Shown in pieces: positions 54,337 to 62,542 of a DNA stretch of 64,000 nt. The translations under genes and the position numbers were made by a program. Numbering within the stretch: the first letter of the stretch is position 1; each line of letters begins with the position of its first letter. This stretch comes from Gemmatimonadota bacterium (lineage in GTDB: Bacteria; JAAXHH01). The stretch is from positions 1 through 64,000 of the forward strand of contig VXTP01000029.1 in the NCBI GenBank assembly GCA_009837395.1, read 5' to 3'. A model generated the notes under the pieces. The model saw only the letters and a list, made by a program, of their open reading frames with translations. It did no database searches and had not been told where the DNA came from.

Positions 54337-55162
54337 TCGGATCATGGATTGCAGGTTCGCAGGGACTGGCACCCCCAGGCCATCATTGATCCCGGCTTGC
54401 CACTTCCTGCCGTAAATCTCCAAAACAAAACGACCCTACGCAGCATGTAAGGCGATCGACAAGCCTTGGTTGCCGTGCCAGGCCCATGGAGCTGAGGGAT
54501 GGCGCCAGGCCGATGGAGCCAGAGGGATGGCACCTGGGGTGTGACGCCTGGGATTTGGCGCCTGTGGGACGATTTCCGGATGACGATGCCAAAGGATTTT
54601 ACTAAAAACGTTTGACATAAAAGTATACGCACAGGATACACAGATAAACCTGAAAGGCGGACTCGGTGTGTCGGTTTGCAGGATGGGCCGGGGTTTCTAC
54701 TACCGGCAGCAAAGACGACCTCTCCTTTAAGCTCCTTCTAATCCTGCTTCTTTCCTTCCGATGTAACTGTCCTGGTAGACCGTAACGATGGCTCACGGCA
54801 CGAAAGCGGCGCTGGTTGCGAAGGCAGTCACCTCGTTTTATCAATTTTTTTAATAATTTGATATTAGATAAAGTACAGGCTTTGTTTATATCGACTGGGC
54901 AGTTCGCAATCGAGACCGAGATTCGGTAAACCAGGTCACAGAATTGGATTTTGAAACGGAATTGAACATAATCCCGCAGGCTGTTCGACCTCCGCAGGCG
55001 TGGCGATGTCGTCCGTTAGGGTGGTGATGTCATCTGTTGGCGTGGCGATTATAGTTGCTCACCGATTTGTAGCATTGTACTATTAAAGTTCCCTGATTCA
55101 GTCCAAACTACGTTCTTCCGGAATCAGCATTTCGATACGGACACTGGGCGGATTCGATTCGG
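54337..55162. other. Long gene-free region with local repeats and an AT-rich core
   Basis: About 830 bp without a credible gene. Short frames on the minus strand (54342-54641, 54602-54844) show no domain, signal peptide or good ribosome-binding site and are not called. 54450-54565 contains degenerate ggcgccaggc/gatggNgcc repeats. 54838-54895 is strongly AT-rich. Near 55000-55060, ggcgtggcgatgtcgtc and ggcgtggcgattatag repeat. The drop in GC content relative to both sides suggests decayed or acquired DNA. Confidence 0.5.
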
Positions 55163-55210
55163 TTGTTTCTTTAGCAGAAATGTTTATATTCAAAGAAAAG
55201 TCGTTTCTTT
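55163..55210 (+). promoter_or_regulatory. MarR gene promoter with palindromic operator
   Basis: TTGTTT (55163-55168), 16 bp, TATATT (55185-55190). Starting one base after the -10 is a perfect inverted repeat AAAGAAA-agtcg-TTTCTTT (55192-55210), covering the expected transcript start. MarR proteins typically autorepress through such sites. Confidence 0.6.
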
Positions 55211-55246
55211 ATGTAATGTGTGAACCCACATATCCAAAAGGCGATG

Positions 55247-55762
55247 ATGCATAGAAAACCGACAACAGGCCCGGAAGGAAAACTGATCGAAAGATTCGTA
55301 TACGCGGTTGAGCATCTGAATCGCTTGATGTTCAGCGGTCGTATTACAGAACTCCGACGCCTGCACGTGAATGCGCACCAGATTAACGCCCTGTTCCTGC
55401 TGGGATACTTCGGCCCGTTGAAGATGAGCGATATCGCGGGCGAACTGGGCACTTCGATCGCCCACACGACGATCATAGTGAAGAACCTGGTTCAAAAGGA
55501 GTACGTTAAGCGAGGCACCAGTCCGACTGACCGCAGGCTGATTATCTGTGAACTGACCGATCTCGGCAAGGAAGCTACGGAAGCGTTCCTGAGTCACGCG
55601 CGACAGCGTGCGTTGCAGATCGCGGAGCGGTGGGATGCGGAGAGCCTGGAGTCCGTGGTGAGTTCTTTGGAGTTGTTGTGGGAAACCGAAGACGAAGTAC
55701 TGAAATCAGCAGGGGCAAATTCAAAGCAGCAAACTCCGGGGCCAGGACTCGAACCTGGATAG
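55247..55762 (+). CDS. MarR family transcriptional regulator
   Basis: 171 residues, winged-helix dimer. The recognition core is LKMSDIAGELGTSIAHTTII with the wing VKRGTSPTDRRLIICELTDLG, the diagnostic D-x-R beta-hairpin. N- and C-terminal helices (about 10-35, 110-150) form the dimer interface. ATG 55247 has AAAAGG five bases upstream; GTG 55220 is an alternative nine codons earlier. The last nine codons run into the tRNA-Gln gene on the opposite strand (overlap 55734-55762), so the final residues TPGPGLEPG are read from antisense tRNA sequence. The ligand and targets are unknown. Confidence 0.88.
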   Translation: MHRKPTTGPEGKLIERFVYAVEHLNRLMFSGRITELRRLHVNAHQINALFLLGYFGPLKMSDIAGELGTSIAHTTIIVKNLVQKEYVKRGTSPTDRRLIICELTDLGKEATEAFLSHARQRALQIAERWDAESLESVVSSLELLWETEDEVLKSAGANSKQQTPGPGLEPG

Positions 55763-55805
55763 CCAGAACCAAAATCTGGTGTCCTGCCAATTGAACGACC
55801 CCGGA
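55734..55805 (-). tRNA. tRNA-Gln (anticodon TTG)
   Basis: A 72-nt cloverleaf: acceptor TCCGGGG with CCCCGGA, discriminator G, anticodon loop TTTTGGT giving TTG, and T-arm CCAGG-TTCGAGT-CCTGG. It lies 4 bp downstream of a lipoprotein gene on the same strand and may be processed from that transcript. Its 3' end overlaps the end of the MarR gene. Confidence 0.95.
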
Positions 55806-55809
55806 ATAC

Positions 55810-56208
55810 TCACGGACCGGTCGGTGTTTCAGACCGGAATTCTTCTACCTGCCACGCGATTTCGCACGCCCCCGTCTGCGCGTTTCTTTCAGCCCGGTAC
55901 CTGAGAATGGTATCGGCGGCGACTTCCACCGAGTTGCGGTCGACACCCGAACAGGTAGGGGATTCCACCGACAGGATGTGCGTCCCCGGCTTGACGGACC
56001 GGAACTCCGTGTAAGCGCCTACCGGCAGTTCCCTCGCGTCCCCCGCCAGGTCGACCCGAATGGCTTCGGTACTCTCCAGCGTGTTGTATACGGTCAGCAT
56101 GAAGGTGTCCTCGCCCCCGCAGGCCGCATGCACGAATGCCGCGATAAACAGGGCAGCGACGCAACCGGCTTGCTTTCGCGTTGACGCTGAGCCGTTGTAT
56201 CCATCCAT
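55810..56208 (-). CDS. Small lipoprotein, function unknown
   Basis: 132 residues from ATG 56208. A basic n-region (STRKQ), hydrophobic stretch CVAALFIAAFVHA and lipobox HAAC|GG give a lipoprotein signal with Cys30 lipidated. The mature part is about 100 residues of beta-type sequence (TFMLTVYNTLESTEAIRVDL, GTHILSVES), with two further cysteines (SPTCSGV, GACEIAW) that could form a disulfide. No family is recognised. A much longer upstream frame to 56475 lacks any secretion logic and is rejected. Confidence 0.6.
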   Translation of the reverse strand: MDGYNGSASTRKQAGCVAALFIAAFVHAACGGEDTFMLTVYNTLESTEAIRVDLAGDARELPVGAYTEFRSVKPGTHILSVESPTCSGVDRNSVEVAADTILRYRAERNAQTGACEIAWQVEEFRSETPTGP

Positions 56209-56319
56209 AGCAATACCAGCAATTCCCGAAACCATTGCCCCGAATACCGCGGTACCCGCGGCCCGGCTCAATCTACCCGGCCGGCCGCCCCGTGTCAATC
56301 GGAAGTTGGCCACTGGCCC

Positions 56320-56376
56320 GCGTTCAGCGTCGGCCCGTGTGTGGCGTCGGTCCTCGGTCAGCGTCGGCCCGTGTTG
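56320..56376. repeat. Direct repeat in the divergent lipoprotein/binding-protein region
   Basis: ttcagcgtcggcccgtgt and its near copy tcagcgtcggcccgtgtt lie about 37 bp apart, with a third decayed gcgtcggtcctcgg between. The rest of this 310-bp divergent region holds the promoter at 56435-56463. Confidence 0.7.
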
Positions 56377-56434
56377 ACCGATAGTCCGCGACAGCCGGCA
56401 TCCCGCGTTGACCCGCGCCGGGGCCGTAATCTGC

Positions 56435-56463
56435 TTGACAGGTGGTCCATTCGATAGTAAAAT
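56435..56463 (+). promoter_or_regulatory. Promoter of the binding protein-kinase-regulator operon
   Basis: TTGACA (56435-56440), 17 bp, TAAAAT (56458-56463): nearly consensus. Leader of about 50 nt to ATG 56519. Confidence 0.75.
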
Positions 56464-56518
56464 GTTGAAACTCACACGATCCCCTCCTCCAGATCAGGTA
56501 CTACTGGGCGGTGTTTTC

Positions 56519-58192
56519 ATGCTGAAAGCACGGCATTTCACGGTCAGACACCTGCTTGCCTGCACGTATATCCTGGGCCTGTCCCTGCTCTCGTCACCCG
56601 ACGCGGTCCTCGGTCAGTCTCCGGTGCGTCCGGAGCCACAGGAGCGCCTGGATTCCCAGTACGGCCCGGCTTCGGAAGGCGGCGTGGTCACCATCGGCAA
56701 GGTGGCCGTAGGAGACCTCACCTTCCACCCCCTGTTCAACAGTCTCGGCGTGGAGCGGGAGATCGCCTCGCTGATTTATGGCGAAGGCCTGCTTCACGTG
56801 GATGAATCGGGTACGACGTCGGACGGGCTGGCCTATCTGCCCATCAAGCTGGCGAGCGGTCGCGACTGGGTGTTCCGGCTGAAACAGGGCATTGAATTCC
56901 ACGACGGTGAGCCGATGACGGCCGCCGACGTGATCTTTACGTACACGCGGTACAAGGCCGCCCGGGTGTACGATCCCGTCTTTCACCGCTATTTCCAGAA
57001 TATCGAGCAGATTGCCGCCCTCGATCCACAGACCGTCCGGATCACCATGAAGTCGCCGATCGATGCCTTTCCCGACCGGCTCGCGACCCTGCCCATACTG
57101 CCCCGGCACCAGATGGGCCCCGGCCTCTTCGCCGACGCCGGCGCGCACCTGGAAACGACCCGGCCCATCGGACTGGGTCCGTACCGGGTAGCGACATGGC
57201 CCGTCCAGGATACGGTGACGCTCGAGGCCAATGAAACCTGGCACCAGGGCCGCGCGAACCTGGACCGGGTGGTCTACCGGTTCTACCCCACATCCGAGTC
57301 CCTGCAGGCGGCATTCATCATGCGGGAAGTGGATCTCATCGAAGTGGAACGAGACGGCACGCTTAAGGACCTGAAGCGGGCGCGGTCCGATGCGAAGATC
57401 CAGGCGATCGTGCCCGGTAGCCGCGCTTTCTCGGCGGTTTTCTACAATCACCGGCATCCGCTGCTCTCAGATTCGGCCATTCGGCGCGCGCTGACCTTTG
57501 CCACGGACCGCCAGCGCATCCTGGAAGAGGTGCTCGTGCGCGGTGCCGGGGTGCTGGCCCAGGGTCCCCTGCACCCGGATTTCGAGTTCAAGGGCGGCGA
57601 CATGGGATACGATTACCGTCCGCGCGAAGCCCTTGAGCTGCTGCGCGTGCAGGGTTGGGAGGACGGCGACGGCGATGGGTTCCTCGACCGGGAGGGACGG
57701 CCCCTCCGGTTCGAGCTGCTGTTTCCCAGGGGACAGACCTCGGCCGAGAAGACGGTGCGGGTCGTCAAGCTGAACCTGAACCATATCGGCATCCAGGTCG
57801 TTCCCGTGCCCGTTACCCAGAAAGAACTGGTCCAACGGCTGGCTATCGGCAGCTACGACGCGGCGCTGTTCGTGCAGGATTTCGAGCCCACGGCGGATGA
57901 TCTCTACGCCGTCTTCCACTCGGAGAGCATCGGCCTGGGGAACATGCTCGGATACCGGAACCGCCAGGTCGACCGCAACATCAACTTCCTCTTCGGGCTG
58001 CTCGACCAGGTTCGGGCCGGGCCCGTCTACCAGCAGCTCGAAATGCTCTTGATCCGGGACCAGCCCTGCATGTTCCTCTACTTCGTGGATACCCGGTACA
58101 TCGCGTACGATCCTACCTTGAACAACCTGGGCCGCCCAGGTGAAGCGCTCCGGTCGCCCTCGGCCTGGTTCCGGACCGAAAACGCCCCTTGA
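56519..58192 (+). CDS. Peptide/nickel-type extracytoplasmic solute-binding protein (SBP family 5)
   Basis: 557 residues. Signal peptide LLACTYILGLSLLSSPDAVLGQ, then the two-lobed SBP_bac_5 fold: FRLKQGIEFHDGEPMTAADVIFTY is the family hallmark and SAIRRALTFATDRQRIL the second-lobe segment. Family members bind oligopeptides, dipeptides, nickel or heme for ABC uptake, but no permease or ATPase gene is present. Instead the next gene is a sensor kinase whose potential TTG start overlaps this stop. This points to a sensing rather than an import role, as an inference. ATG 56519 is chosen because it begins the signal peptide. Confidence 0.85.
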   Translation: MLKARHFTVRHLLACTYILGLSLLSSPDAVLGQSPVRPEPQERLDSQYGPASEGGVVTIGKVAVGDLTFHPLFNSLGVEREIASLIYGEGLLHVDESGTTSDGLAYLPIKLASGRDWVFRLKQGIEFHDGEPMTAADVIFTYTRYKAARVYDPVFHRYFQNIEQIAALDPQTVRITMKSPIDAFPDRLATLPILPRHQMGPGLFADAGAHLETTRPIGLGPYRVATWPVQDTVTLEANETWHQGRANLDRVVYRFYPTSESLQAAFIMREVDLIEVERDGTLKDLKRARSDAKIQAIVPGSRAFSAVFYNHRHPLLSDSAIRRALTFATDRQRILEEVLVRGAGVLAQGPLHPDFEFKGGDMGYDYRPREALELLRVQGWEDGDGDGFLDREGRPLRFELLFPRGQTSAEKTVRVVKLNLNHIGIQVVPVPVTQKELVQRLAIGSYDAALFVQDFEPTADDLYAVFHSESIGLGNMLGYRNRQVDRNINFLFGLLDQVRAGPVYQQLEMLLIRDQPCMFLYFVDTRYIAYDPTLNNLGRPGEALRSPSAWFRTENAP

Positions 58193-58206
58193 CGGCGCGC
58201 AAATCC

Positions 58207-60090
58207 ATGTTTCCCAGAAACTTACGAGAAGGACTGTGGCCACGGCTGCTCGTGTCCCATATCGCGCTGGCCACCATTCCCGTACTGATCGTCGGACTGC
58301 TTCTGCTCGCGACCGCCCGCCGTTCGATCGAGGACACGGTGGCCGACGGCAACCTCGAGGTCGCACGCCGGGCGAGCAACGAGATACGCCTGTATATCGA
58401 ACAGGCGCGGCGCGTGATCGACCTCGCCGCCGACAACATGGACATGATCGACGGGACGGACGCGGTGTACCAGCAGCTGATCGACAACCTGGTCATCCGT
58501 CAGGACTTCCTCAGCGAACTGTCCGTGCTCGACCTGTCGGGAAGCGAAAGGCTGACGACTCGGCTCGAAGGGCCGTTGCGGGCGCGGCCGGACCTGGCGC
58601 TTCCTCCGGAGGACGGCACCACGATCTCCCCGGTGTTCATTGCGGGCGACGGCCTGCCCGCGGTGACGATCACCGTGCCCGTGCGGCGTCTCGACGAGCA
58701 CACGGGATATCTCACGGCGCGGGTGAGCCTGAAGGACATGTGGGACCTGGTGGACAACATTCAACTTGGGGAGGGGCAACAGGAAGGGTTCGGCAACGCC
58801 TACGTCGCGACCGGGAACGGCCGCCTGATTGCCCATCCGGAACGGGAAAGGGTGTACCGCCAGGACGATTTGTCCGGCTCTCCCGTCGGCACGGCGCTGG
58901 GTGAGCAGCAGAGCGGCACGCTGGTCTATACCGGGGCGTCGGGCGAGATGGTCGCCGCCTTCGCGACCGTCACGCCGATCGGGTGGAAGGTCGTCATCGA
59001 ACAACCGGCGGACCGGGCCTTTGCCAGGTCGCGGGACATGATCCTGGGCATCAGCGTACTCATGGTGATCAGCGCGGCGGTCGCTTCACTGATCGGCATA
59101 CTCGTCGTCCGCAAAATCGTCCGCCCGATCTACGAACTGGTGCGCGGCGCGCAGTTGTTCGCCCGGGGCAGGTTGACCCATACCATCGAAACGCCGGGCC
59201 ATGGCGAGCTGACGACCCTGGCCCGGGAGTTCAACCAGATGGCCCGCGAGCTGCTGGAGAAGGAACGCCGCCTGAAACAGGCCGAGCGGCTGGCGACACT
59301 GAGCAAATTCGCCACCATACTCTCCCACGAGATCCGAAATCCGCTCAACTCCATGATCATCAACCTCAGGATTCTCAAGCGGGACATGGAGAAGCAGAAC
59401 GGCGACCAGGGGAACCGGGGCGGGCATTATGAGAAGGTGATTTCGGAAATCTGGCGTATCGACAGCCTCGTCGAGAACTTCCTGAATTACGCCCGGCCGC
59501 CCGAACTGGTGGCTTACCCCCACGACATCAACGAGGTGCTCGACGAAGTCGTCGCGACCCACCAGGGCACGGCACAGGAACGGGGTGTCCGCATCGACAC
59601 CCGGTACCGGGACGGCGAACTGCCGGTATCGGTCGATGTCAACCAGATCAAGCAGGTGTTCCTGAATATCATGTTGAATGCTTTCGACGCCATGGAGGCC
59701 GGAGGCACGCTTACGATCTCCACGGAGCGGGCGTCGCCCCGCAGCAGCAGCGACCTGACCCTGGAAGGCTTCGGCGAAAGCCCACTGGTCCACATAAAAT
59801 TCGAAGATACGGGAAGGGGTATTGATCCCGGCCGGCTGGATCGTATATTCGAGGTGTACTACACGTCCAAGTCGACCGGTACGGGTCTGGGCCTGCCCAT
59901 CGCCCAGCAGATCGTGGAAAAACACGGGGGCGTGATCTCGGTCGAAAGCACACCCGGCAAGGGGACGGCCTTCACGCTGACCCTGCCGGCGCTGGAAGCG
60001 GAAAACGCCGAGCCTTCCGCCGGAAAAGAGGCAACAGAGGTCATCCATGGAACGCATACTGATCGCGGAAGACGACCGGAACACCCGTGA
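58207..60090 (+). CDS. Cache-HAMP sensor histidine kinase, NtrB/AtoS type
   Basis: 627 residues. First membrane helix about 16-37 (ALATIPVLIVGLLLLATA), a periplasmic double-Cache-like sensor about 38-275 (GYLTARVSLKDMWDLV, GNAYVATGNGRLIAHPE), second helix about 280-303, HAMP (IVRPIYELVRGAQLFARG), HisKA with His in ILSHEIRNPLNSM, and HATPase with NIMLNAFDAM, EDTGRGID and GTGLGLPI. The C-terminal tail overlaps the regulator gene by 44 bp. TTG 58189 overlapping the binding-protein stop is an alternative start. It probably senses the ligand, possibly through the neighbouring binding protein, and phosphorylates the NtrC-type regulator. Confidence 0.92.
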   Translation: MFPRNLREGLWPRLLVSHIALATIPVLIVGLLLLATARRSIEDTVADGNLEVARRASNEIRLYIEQARRVIDLAADNMDMIDGTDAVYQQLIDNLVIRQDFLSELSVLDLSGSERLTTRLEGPLRARPDLALPPEDGTTISPVFIAGDGLPAVTITVPVRRLDEHTGYLTARVSLKDMWDLVDNIQLGEGQQEGFGNAYVATGNGRLIAHPERERVYRQDDLSGSPVGTALGEQQSGTLVYTGASGEMVAAFATVTPIGWKVVIEQPADRAFARSRDMILGISVLMVISAAVASLIGILVVRKIVRPIYELVRGAQLFARGRLTHTIETPGHGELTTLAREFNQMARELLEKERRLKQAERLATLSKFATILSHEIRNPLNSMIINLRILKRDMEKQNGDQGNRGGHYEKVISEIWRIDSLVENFLNYARPPELVAYPHDINEVLDEVVATHQGTAQERGVRIDTRYRDGELPVSVDVNQIKQVFLNIMLNAFDAMEAGGTLTISTERASPRSSSDLTLEGFGESPLVHIKFEDTGRGIDPGRLDRIFEVYYTSKSTGTGLGLPIAQQIVEKHGGVISVESTPGKGTAFTLTLPALEAENAEPSAGKEATEVIHGTHTDRGRRPEHP

Positions 60091-61396
60091 GGGGCTGGTC
60101 GAGCTACTATCGGGCGAGGGGTACGAAGTCACCGGTGTGGCCGACGGGGAACAGGCCTATGAAACGGCCCGTAACGGCCAATTCGACGTTTTGCTCACGG
60201 ACATGAAAATGCCCCGGGTCAACGGCCTCAACCTGATCAAGCGCATGACCGGCACTTCGCCGGAAACGAGTATCATCATGATGACGGCCTTCGCCACCGT
60301 GGAGACGGCCGTCAAGGCCATGCGCGACGGCGCTTTTACCTATCTGACCAAGCCGGTGAAGTTAGAGGAACTGCTCGCCACCATAGAAGGCGCGCTGCAG
60401 GAGAAGAAGAACCGGCGGCGTACGGATGCATCAACCAAACCGCCTTCCATCCCCGACCCGGACATCATCGGGGAAAGCGCCCAGATCAGGGACATCTTCG
60501 AACGCGTGGAGAAGGTCGCCAGGGCCAATACCACGGTCCTGCTGCTCGGTGAAAGCGGTACGGGCAAAAGCCTGATCGCCCGGGCGATCCACGCCAGAAG
60601 CTACCGGAAGGAACACCCTTTCGTGGATGTGAGTTGCGCTTCCATTCCCGAAAGCCTGCTGGAAAGCGAACTCTTCGGGACCGAAAAAGGGGCGTATACC
60701 GGCGCGCTGAGCACGACGCGCAAGGGCTATTTCGAGCGGGCGGCCGGCGGTACGATCTTTCTGGACGAAATCGGCGAGATCAGCGGGGCCGTCCAGGTCA
60801 AGTTGCTGCGCGTGCTGCAGGAACGCCGGTTCGAACGACTCGGCGGCACGGAACCGTTGCATATCGACGTCCGGGTGATCGCGGCCACCAACCGCAACCT
60901 GGAGGACGCGGTCGCAGAGGGGCGCTATCGGCAGGACCTCTACTACCGGTTGAACGTCCTGCCCATCGTGGTGCCGCCCCTGCGAGAGCACCGGAACGAC
61001 ATCCCGCCGCTCATCGACTACTTCATCCGGAAGTACACGCGGGAGAACGGCCTCGGCGACAAGTATATCTCCGAGGAAGCCCTGGAGATCTGCACGAGAT
61101 ACGACTGGCCCGGGAACATCCGGGAAGTGGAGAACGCCATCGAGAGCGCCGTCGTATTGAGCGACGGAGAACGCATCCTGCCGGAACATCTGCCCGGCTT
61201 TCCCCACGCGCCCGCGATCGAAGCGGACGCGGTCCCCGTCCAGGGGTCACTCAAGGACTCCAGGGGACAGGCCGAAAAACGCCTCATCCAGCAAGCGCTG
61301 CTGGAATCCGGCGGAAACCGGACGCGCGCGGCGGAGGCCCTCGGCGTCACGGTCAGGACCATCCAGTACAAGATCAAGAAATACGGTCTTCAGTGA
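60047..61396 (+). CDS. NtrC-family sigma-54-dependent response regulator
   Basis: 449 residues. Receiver 1-120 with Asp52 (VLLTDMKMPRVNG), Thr and Lys (YLTKPVK). AAA+ domain about 140-380: Walker A GESGTGKS, sigma-54 loop ESELFGTEKGAYTGA (Tyr variant of GAFTGA, which still supports activation in known members), Walker B GTIFLDEIGE, and RYDWPGNIREVENAIE. The Fis-type helix-turn-helix is at about 410-447 (NRTRAAEALGVTVRTIQYKI). It activates sigma-54 promoters once phosphorylated. Its own C-terminal stop is inside a 16-bp tandem duplication. Confidence 0.95.
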   Translation: MERILIAEDDRNTREGLVELLSGEGYEVTGVADGEQAYETARNGQFDVLLTDMKMPRVNGLNLIKRMTGTSPETSIIMMTAFATVETAVKAMRDGAFTYLTKPVKLEELLATIEGALQEKKNRRRTDASTKPPSIPDPDIIGESAQIRDIFERVEKVARANTTVLLLGESGTGKSLIARAIHARSYRKEHPFVDVSCASIPESLLESELFGTEKGAYTGALSTTRKGYFERAAGGTIFLDEIGEISGAVQVKLLRVLQERRFERLGGTEPLHIDVRVIAATNRNLEDAVAEGRYRQDLYYRLNVLPIVVPPLREHRNDIPPLIDYFIRKYTRENGLGDKYISEEALEICTRYDWPGNIREVENAIESAVVLSDGERILPEHLPGFPHAPAIEADAVPVQGSLKDSRGQAEKRLIQQALLESGGNRTRAAEALGVTVRTIQYKIKKYGLQ

Positions 61397-61423
61397 CGGG
61401 CTTCAGGAGTGACGGGCTTCAGG
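61392..61423. repeat. 16-bp tandem duplication on the regulator stop codon
   Basis: agtgacgggcttcagg at 61392-61407 and again, identical, at 61408-61423. The stop TGA (61394-61396) is repeated at 61410-61412. Confidence 0.96.
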
Positions 61424-61433
61424 ATGGTACCAC

Positions 61434-62327
61434 ATGGAAACGACAATCCGTCCCGTCTCCGTCGTGATTCCCACCTATAACCGGGAAGACCGGCTGCCGT
61501 CGGCGATCCGGTCCGTCCTGGAACAGTCGGCGCCGCCGGCCGAGATCATCGTGGTCGACGACGGTTCGACGGACGGTACGCCCGCCCTCGTCCGCACTTT
61601 TCCCGGTGTGCGGTACCTTCGGCAGGAAAACCAGGGCGTGAGCGCGGCCAGGAATCACGGCATCGACGCGGCGAAACACGATTGGATCGCCTTGCTCGAT
61701 TCCGACGACGAATGGCTTCCCCGCAAGCTGGAAAGACAGTGGAGCGCGCTGGAACGGGATCCGCGATTCAGGTTCTGCCACACCGATGAGATCTGGATCC
61801 GCAAGGGCAGGCGGGTCAATCCGATGAAAAAGCACGCCAAGTACGGCGGACACATCTTCCATCATTGTCTGCCCCTGTGCGTCATTTCCCCTTCTTCCGC
61901 GCTGATACATCGTGATCTGTTCGAACGCTTCGGCATGTTCGACCCGGAACTGCCGGTGTGCGAAGACTACGATCTGTGGCTGCGCATCTGCGCGCGGGAA
62001 CCCGTGCTCTACGTGGACGAACCTCTGCTGCTGAAGTTTGGCGGCCATGAGGACCAGTTGTCGCGCGCGCACTGGGGCATGGACCGTTTCCGCATACGCG
62101 CACTGGAGAAGCTGATTCAAAGCGGCGCCTTGGAAGACGAGGCCCTGACCGCCGCCCTGGATACCCTGTTCCTGAAAATCGACATTTACGCCGCCGGCGC
62201 GGAGAAGCGGCGCAGGTTCGAGGAAGCCGCTCGCTACCGGGACAAGAAACGGCGTTTAGCGGCCAGCCTGGCCAGCCTGGCCAGCCTGGTCAGCCTGGCC
62301 TGCAACGCCGGGACAGCGGGCAGCTGA
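61434..62327 (+). CDS. Glycosyltransferase family 2
   Basis: 297 residues, GT-A fold. SVVIPTYNREDRLPSAIRSV and IIVVDDGSTDGT bind the nucleotide sugar; the DxD equivalent is LLDSDDEW, and the acceptor/catalytic region is VCEDYDLWLRI. It lacks membrane helices, so it is a soluble inverting transferase of unknown acceptor. The C-terminal 15 or so residues are repetitive (ASL four times), made by four exact or near-exact 9-bp repeats. It follows the NtrC regulator by 37 bp but need not be in the same transcript. Confidence 0.9.
   Translation: METTIRPVSVVIPTYNREDRLPSAIRSVLEQSAPPAEIIVVDDGSTDGTPALVRTFPGVRYLRQENQGVSAARNHGIDAAKHDWIALLDSDDEWLPRKLERQWSALERDPRFRFCHTDEIWIRKGRRVNPMKKHAKYGGHIFHHCLPLCVISPSSALIHRDLFERFGMFDPELPVCEDYDLWLRICAREPVLYVDEPLLLKFGGHEDQLSRAHWGMDRFRIRALEKLIQSGALEDEALTAALDTLFLKIDIYAAGAEKRRRFEEAARYRDKKRRLAASLASLASLVSLACNAGTAGS
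62262..62297. repeat. 9-bp repeat, four copies, at the glycosyltransferase C-terminus
   Basis: gccagcctg at 62262, 62271, 62280 and gtcagcctg at 62289, in frame, encoding Ala/Val-Ser-Leu repeats. Confidence 0.93.
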
Positions 62328-62542
62328 ACCTGTGCAAATCCTTTCACATCGTTCCGAAGGGGATTTCCGGTTCGCGCCCGCATTCCGCGCGGAATCCCCG
62401 CTTCCAGGGCGTATTTATCCCGGAATTCCACGATTTTGAACGTTTCCGGCAGAAAATGAACGCCCTGTACGCCCGTCGGCATGTTATTTGCGACCTGTCG
62501 GTAACGGATGATTGTATCGAACTCACGAGGAACTGGAGCCTC

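Noticed and set aside
54342-54844. Minus-strand frames of 80-99 codons
   Set aside because: No domain, signal peptide or ribosome-binding site; they cover degenerate repeats and an AT-rich segment.
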